Shown: positions 61,867-64,000 of the stretch, one piece after another
Numbering within the stretch: position 1 is the first letter of the stretch
Layout of the letters: each line of letters starts with the position of its first letter
Assembly (NCBI RefSeq): GCF_030506285.1
Contig: NZ_CP119422.1
Span: 806,001-870,000 of the forward strand
Direction of reading: 5' to 3'
Length of the DNA: 64,000 bases
Source of the DNA: Catalinimonas niigatensis
GTDB taxonomy: Bacteria; Bacteroidota; Bacteroidia; Cytophagales; Cyclobacteriaceae
The notes under the pieces: generated by a model
The model's database searches: none
Seen by the model: only the letters and a program-made list of their open reading frames with translations
Told to the model about the DNA's origin: nothing
Translations under genes and position numbers: made by a program

Positions 61867-63636
61867 ATGAGATTTTTACGGATAGTTTTAGCTTCAGTTG
61901 TAGGGCTTGTTGTCTTCTTTGGTATTCTTATCTTAGTTCTGATTGGAATAGCTTCTAGCGCAGCCTCTGAGCAAGAGGTAGATATTGAAGATCAAAGTGT
62001 ACTTCGTATTGAGTTAGATAAACCTATTGTAGAACGTGATATAGAGGAACCCCTCAGCAGTATGTTGTTTCCAGGTAGCAGCAATGGTAGCATTGGTTTG
62101 ATAGGTTTAAATGAAGCGATAAAAAAAGCAAAAGAAGATGACAGGATTAAAGGAATATATCTGGATGCTGGCATCTCTTTAGCCGGTTTTGCTTCACTTA
62201 AAGAAATCAGGAATTCACTACTTGACTTTAAAGAATCAGGTAAATTCATTATTGCATACAGCGAGATTTTATCTGAACGAGCTTATTATCTTACCTCCAT
62301 TGCCGATTATATTTATTTACATCCTTTAGGTGATCTTGAGTTTAATGGATTGGTTGTAGAAGTTACTTTCATTAAAAATATGCTGGAAAAATTGGGCGTT
62401 GAACCTCAGGTTTTTAGAGTAGGTGATTTCAAAAGTGCGATTGAACCTTTGACCCGAACTGATATGAGCGATTCAAGCCGCCTACAGACACAGGAATATG
62501 TAAGTAATATGTATAATGTATTTTTAGAAGAAATATCTGCCTCCCGTAATATACCTGTCGTAACACTACGTGAGATAGCCGATTCAATGAAAGTAAGGTC
62601 TCCAGAAGAAGCAAAAACCTATGGTCTTATCACTGACACTGCGTATTATGACATAGTACTTCAGACAATAGCAAAAGAACTGAATCTAGAAGACTCAGTG
62701 GAACTCAATGAAGACGATATTAATTTTGTTTCTCTTAAGAATTATGAAAAGGCCATTGGACAAGAAACGGAAGACTATACAAGAAATCGTGTAGCTGTGA
62801 TCGTTGCTACAGGTACTATTATTAATGGTGAAGGAGAAGGTTCTGTAATTGGAGGTGAAACCTTTGCCAAAGAAATTCGCAAAGCCCGGTTGGATGATAA
62901 TATCAAAGCGATAGTGCTTAGAATTAATTCTGGAGGTGGAAGTGCACTAGCCTCTGACATTATGTGGAGAGAAATTCAGTTGGCTAAAAAAGTTAAACCA
63001 GTGATTGCTTCTATGTCAGATGTAGCTGCGTCAGGAGGATATTATATGGCTATGGGCTGCGATACTATCGTTGCACACCCCAACACCATTACTGGCTCCA
63101 TTGGTATATTTGGTGTAGTTCCTAATGCACAAGAACTTCTTCAAAAGATTGGTGTCACTACTGACTACGTACAAACTGGCCAGTTTTCTAACCTTTTTAG
63201 TTTAACTCGGCCTATGTCATCTAATGGAAAACAAATTATTCAAAATCAGGTAGAGCAAGGATATGAGGATTTTACCCGCAAAGCTGCTAATGGTCGTAAC
63301 ATGTCTCAGGCGCAACTAAAATCTGTTGCTTCCGGAAGAGTCTGGAGTGGCGTGGAAGCCAAAGAGAAAAATCTGATTGATGTATTTGGAGGATTAGATG
63401 TTGCTATTGAGATTGCTTTGGATAAAGCAGGATTAGAAGATGATTACCAGATAAAATATTACCCTAAACAGAAGACCTTTTTTGAGCAAATTATGACGGA
63501 ACTGGGGCAAGAAATCCGGGTTTATCAATTGAAAAGAGAGCTAGGTATTGCCTATCCTTTTATTCATAAACTCAAAGAATTAGAGTATTTGCAGGGTATA
63601 CAAGCCAGAATGCCATTCGAAATTGAAGTTAAGTAA
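61867..63636 (+). CDS. sppA: Signal peptide peptidase SppA (protease IV)
   Basis: This 589-residue long-form SppA has an N-terminal anchor helix (about 8-30) and two tandem S49 domains. The catalytic Lys189 lies in VGDFKSAIEPLTRTDMS in the first domain. The nucleophile Ser389 lies in SDVAASGGYYMAMG in the second, as in the E. coli enzyme. It degrades cleaved signal peptides in the cytoplasmic membrane, with active sites facing the periplasm. Confidence 0.96.
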   Translation: MRFLRIVLASVVGLVVFFGILILVLIGIASSAASEQEVDIEDQSVLRIELDKPIVERDIEEPLSSMLFPGSSNGSIGLIGLNEAIKKAKEDDRIKGIYLDAGISLAGFASLKEIRNSLLDFKESGKFIIAYSEILSERAYYLTSIADYIYLHPLGDLEFNGLVVEVTFIKNMLEKLGVEPQVFRVGDFKSAIEPLTRTDMSDSSRLQTQEYVSNMYNVFLEEISASRNIPVVTLREIADSMKVRSPEEAKTYGLITDTAYYDIVLQTIAKELNLEDSVELNEDDINFVSLKNYEKAIGQETEDYTRNRVAVIVATGTIINGEGEGSVIGGETFAKEIRKARLDDNIKAIVLRINSGGGSALASDIMWREIQLAKKVKPVIASMSDVAASGGYYMAMGCDTIVAHPNTITGSIGIFGVVPNAQELLQKIGVTTDYVQTGQFSNLFSLTRPMSSNGKQIIQNQVEQGYEDFTRKAANGRNMSQAQLKSVASGRVWSGVEAKEKNLIDVFGGLDVAIEIALDKAGLEDDYQIKYYPKQKTFFEQIMTELGQEIRVYQLKRELGIAYPFIHKLKELEYLQGIQARMPFEIEVK

Positions 63637-63727
63637 CTATTCTATTTTAATACTTTCTTCTTTTATTACCTGGAAAGCATCTTACTAAGTAGTTGCAAGT
63701 GAATTTACTCTGGAAAATAAGAAGCAT

Positions 63728-63765
63728 AAAGAAAGACCATCTCAATTAAGAAACGGTCTTTCTTT
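63728..63765. terminator. Strong bidirectional terminator hairpin
   Basis: AAAGAAAGACC (63728-63738) pairs exactly with GGTCTTTCTTT (63755-63765) around a 16-base loop. The T-rich right arm ends sppA; the A-rich left arm does the same for the minus-strand gene coming from the right edge. Confidence 0.8.
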
Positions 63766-63813
63766 AATGTTTCAATGATATTTCTCTCTTATATACTGTA
63801 GGAACTTTTTTTA

Positions 63814-64000
63814 TTAAAGATTTAATGATCTTAGAACGCTTAAAGCTTTATGATAACCTGTTCTTAAATTTTCATGCTTTTCAGTAGAAGATCTTAAAGA
63901 CAAAACGGGTAGATTGTTATCAAAAATATCTGAATGAAACGTCCTCACCTGAATGCCCGCAATATCTTGAAGTATTCCAAAGCGAATAAAGTTATCATCT
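63814..64000 (-). CDS. Unknown protein, C-terminal fragment cut by window edge
   Basis: An uninterrupted frame of 62 codons runs in from the right edge and ends at TAA (63814-63816). The visible part reads FIRFGILQDIAGIQVRTFHS and LRTGYHKALSVLRSLNL near its ends. The mix of hydrophobic and charged residues, the position after a bidirectional terminator, and the absence of any plus-strand gene support a real gene. The family is not recognised. Confidence 0.55.
   Translation of the reverse strand, partial: DDNFIRFGILQDIAGIQVRTFHSDIFDNNLPVLSLRSSTEKHENLRTGYHKALSVLRSLNL

Noticed and set aside
1-64000. tRNA, rRNA or insertion sequence genes
   Set aside because: I looked for tRNA-like cloverleaf ends and for transposase motifs in the translated frames and found none that I could support by eye.

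Overview
The window looks like a chromosomal segment of a marine-type Bacteroidota bacterium, most likely order Cytophagales. This is inferred from the gliding-motility ABC transporter genes gldA/gldF/gldG, large secreted proteins with type IX secretion (T9SS) C-terminal domains, many beta-barrel outer-membrane proteins, Bacteroidota-type promoters (TAnnTTTG), almost no Shine-Dalgarno signals, and a DnaG primase without zinc ligands. Two genes are cut by the window edges. I see no rRNA, tRNA, CRISPR array, transposase or integrase.

Region 1 (about 1-21.6 kb) is loosely packed and accessory in character. Single genes, mostly hypothetical or peripheral (crotonase-like protein, AT-rich unknown protein, AAC(3)-I-like acetyltransferase, membrane-anchored alpha/beta hydrolase, APH-type kinase, secreted ADP-ribosylglycohydrolase, GH15 enzyme), are separated by long intergenic stretches full of palindromic elements. 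Seven copies of one hairpin superfamily, built on a short stem around a TCCT-like loop, lie between 2.9 and 17.9 kb. Other inverted-repeat elements differ from these. At the right end of this region sits dnaG. Two extra copies of its 3' end lie 0.3 and 1.7 kb downstream, which suggests repeated insertion or replacement at this site.

Region 2 (about 21.7-38 kb) is mainly core metabolism. It holds mrp/apbC plus a NifU C-terminal scaffold (Fe-S cluster assembly), a secreted M43 metalloprotease, and a leucine-degradation operon: methylcrotonyl-CoA carboxylase beta, methylglutaconyl-CoA hydratase, carboxylase alpha with biotin carrier, and acyl-CoA dehydrogenase. HMG-CoA lyase lies 3 kb further on. 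Then come D-Ala-D-Ala ligase and a PASTA protein. An accessory patch at 32.3-35.2 kb carries an outer-membrane protein, a third member of an unknown paralog family, and a Uma2-like nuclease.

Region 3 (about 38-64 kb) holds cell-surface and housekeeping genes: a T9SS cargo protein, a helix-hairpin-helix beta-barrel overlapping a PorV-like barrel, a 1676-residue lamin-tail/Ig protein, an AlbA-type regulator convergent with an orphan histidine-kinase ATPase, two Tat-exported sugar enzymes, gldG-gldF-gldA, a GIN-domain lipoprotein, a SulP transporter, lhgO, a MoeB-rhodanese fusion, folK and sppA.

The observations most worth pursuing are the hairpin-element superfamily, the repeated dnaG 3' ends, the cassette-like bracketing of two single genes at 2.9-5.5 kb, and a three-member paralog family whose members each contain an internal duplication.
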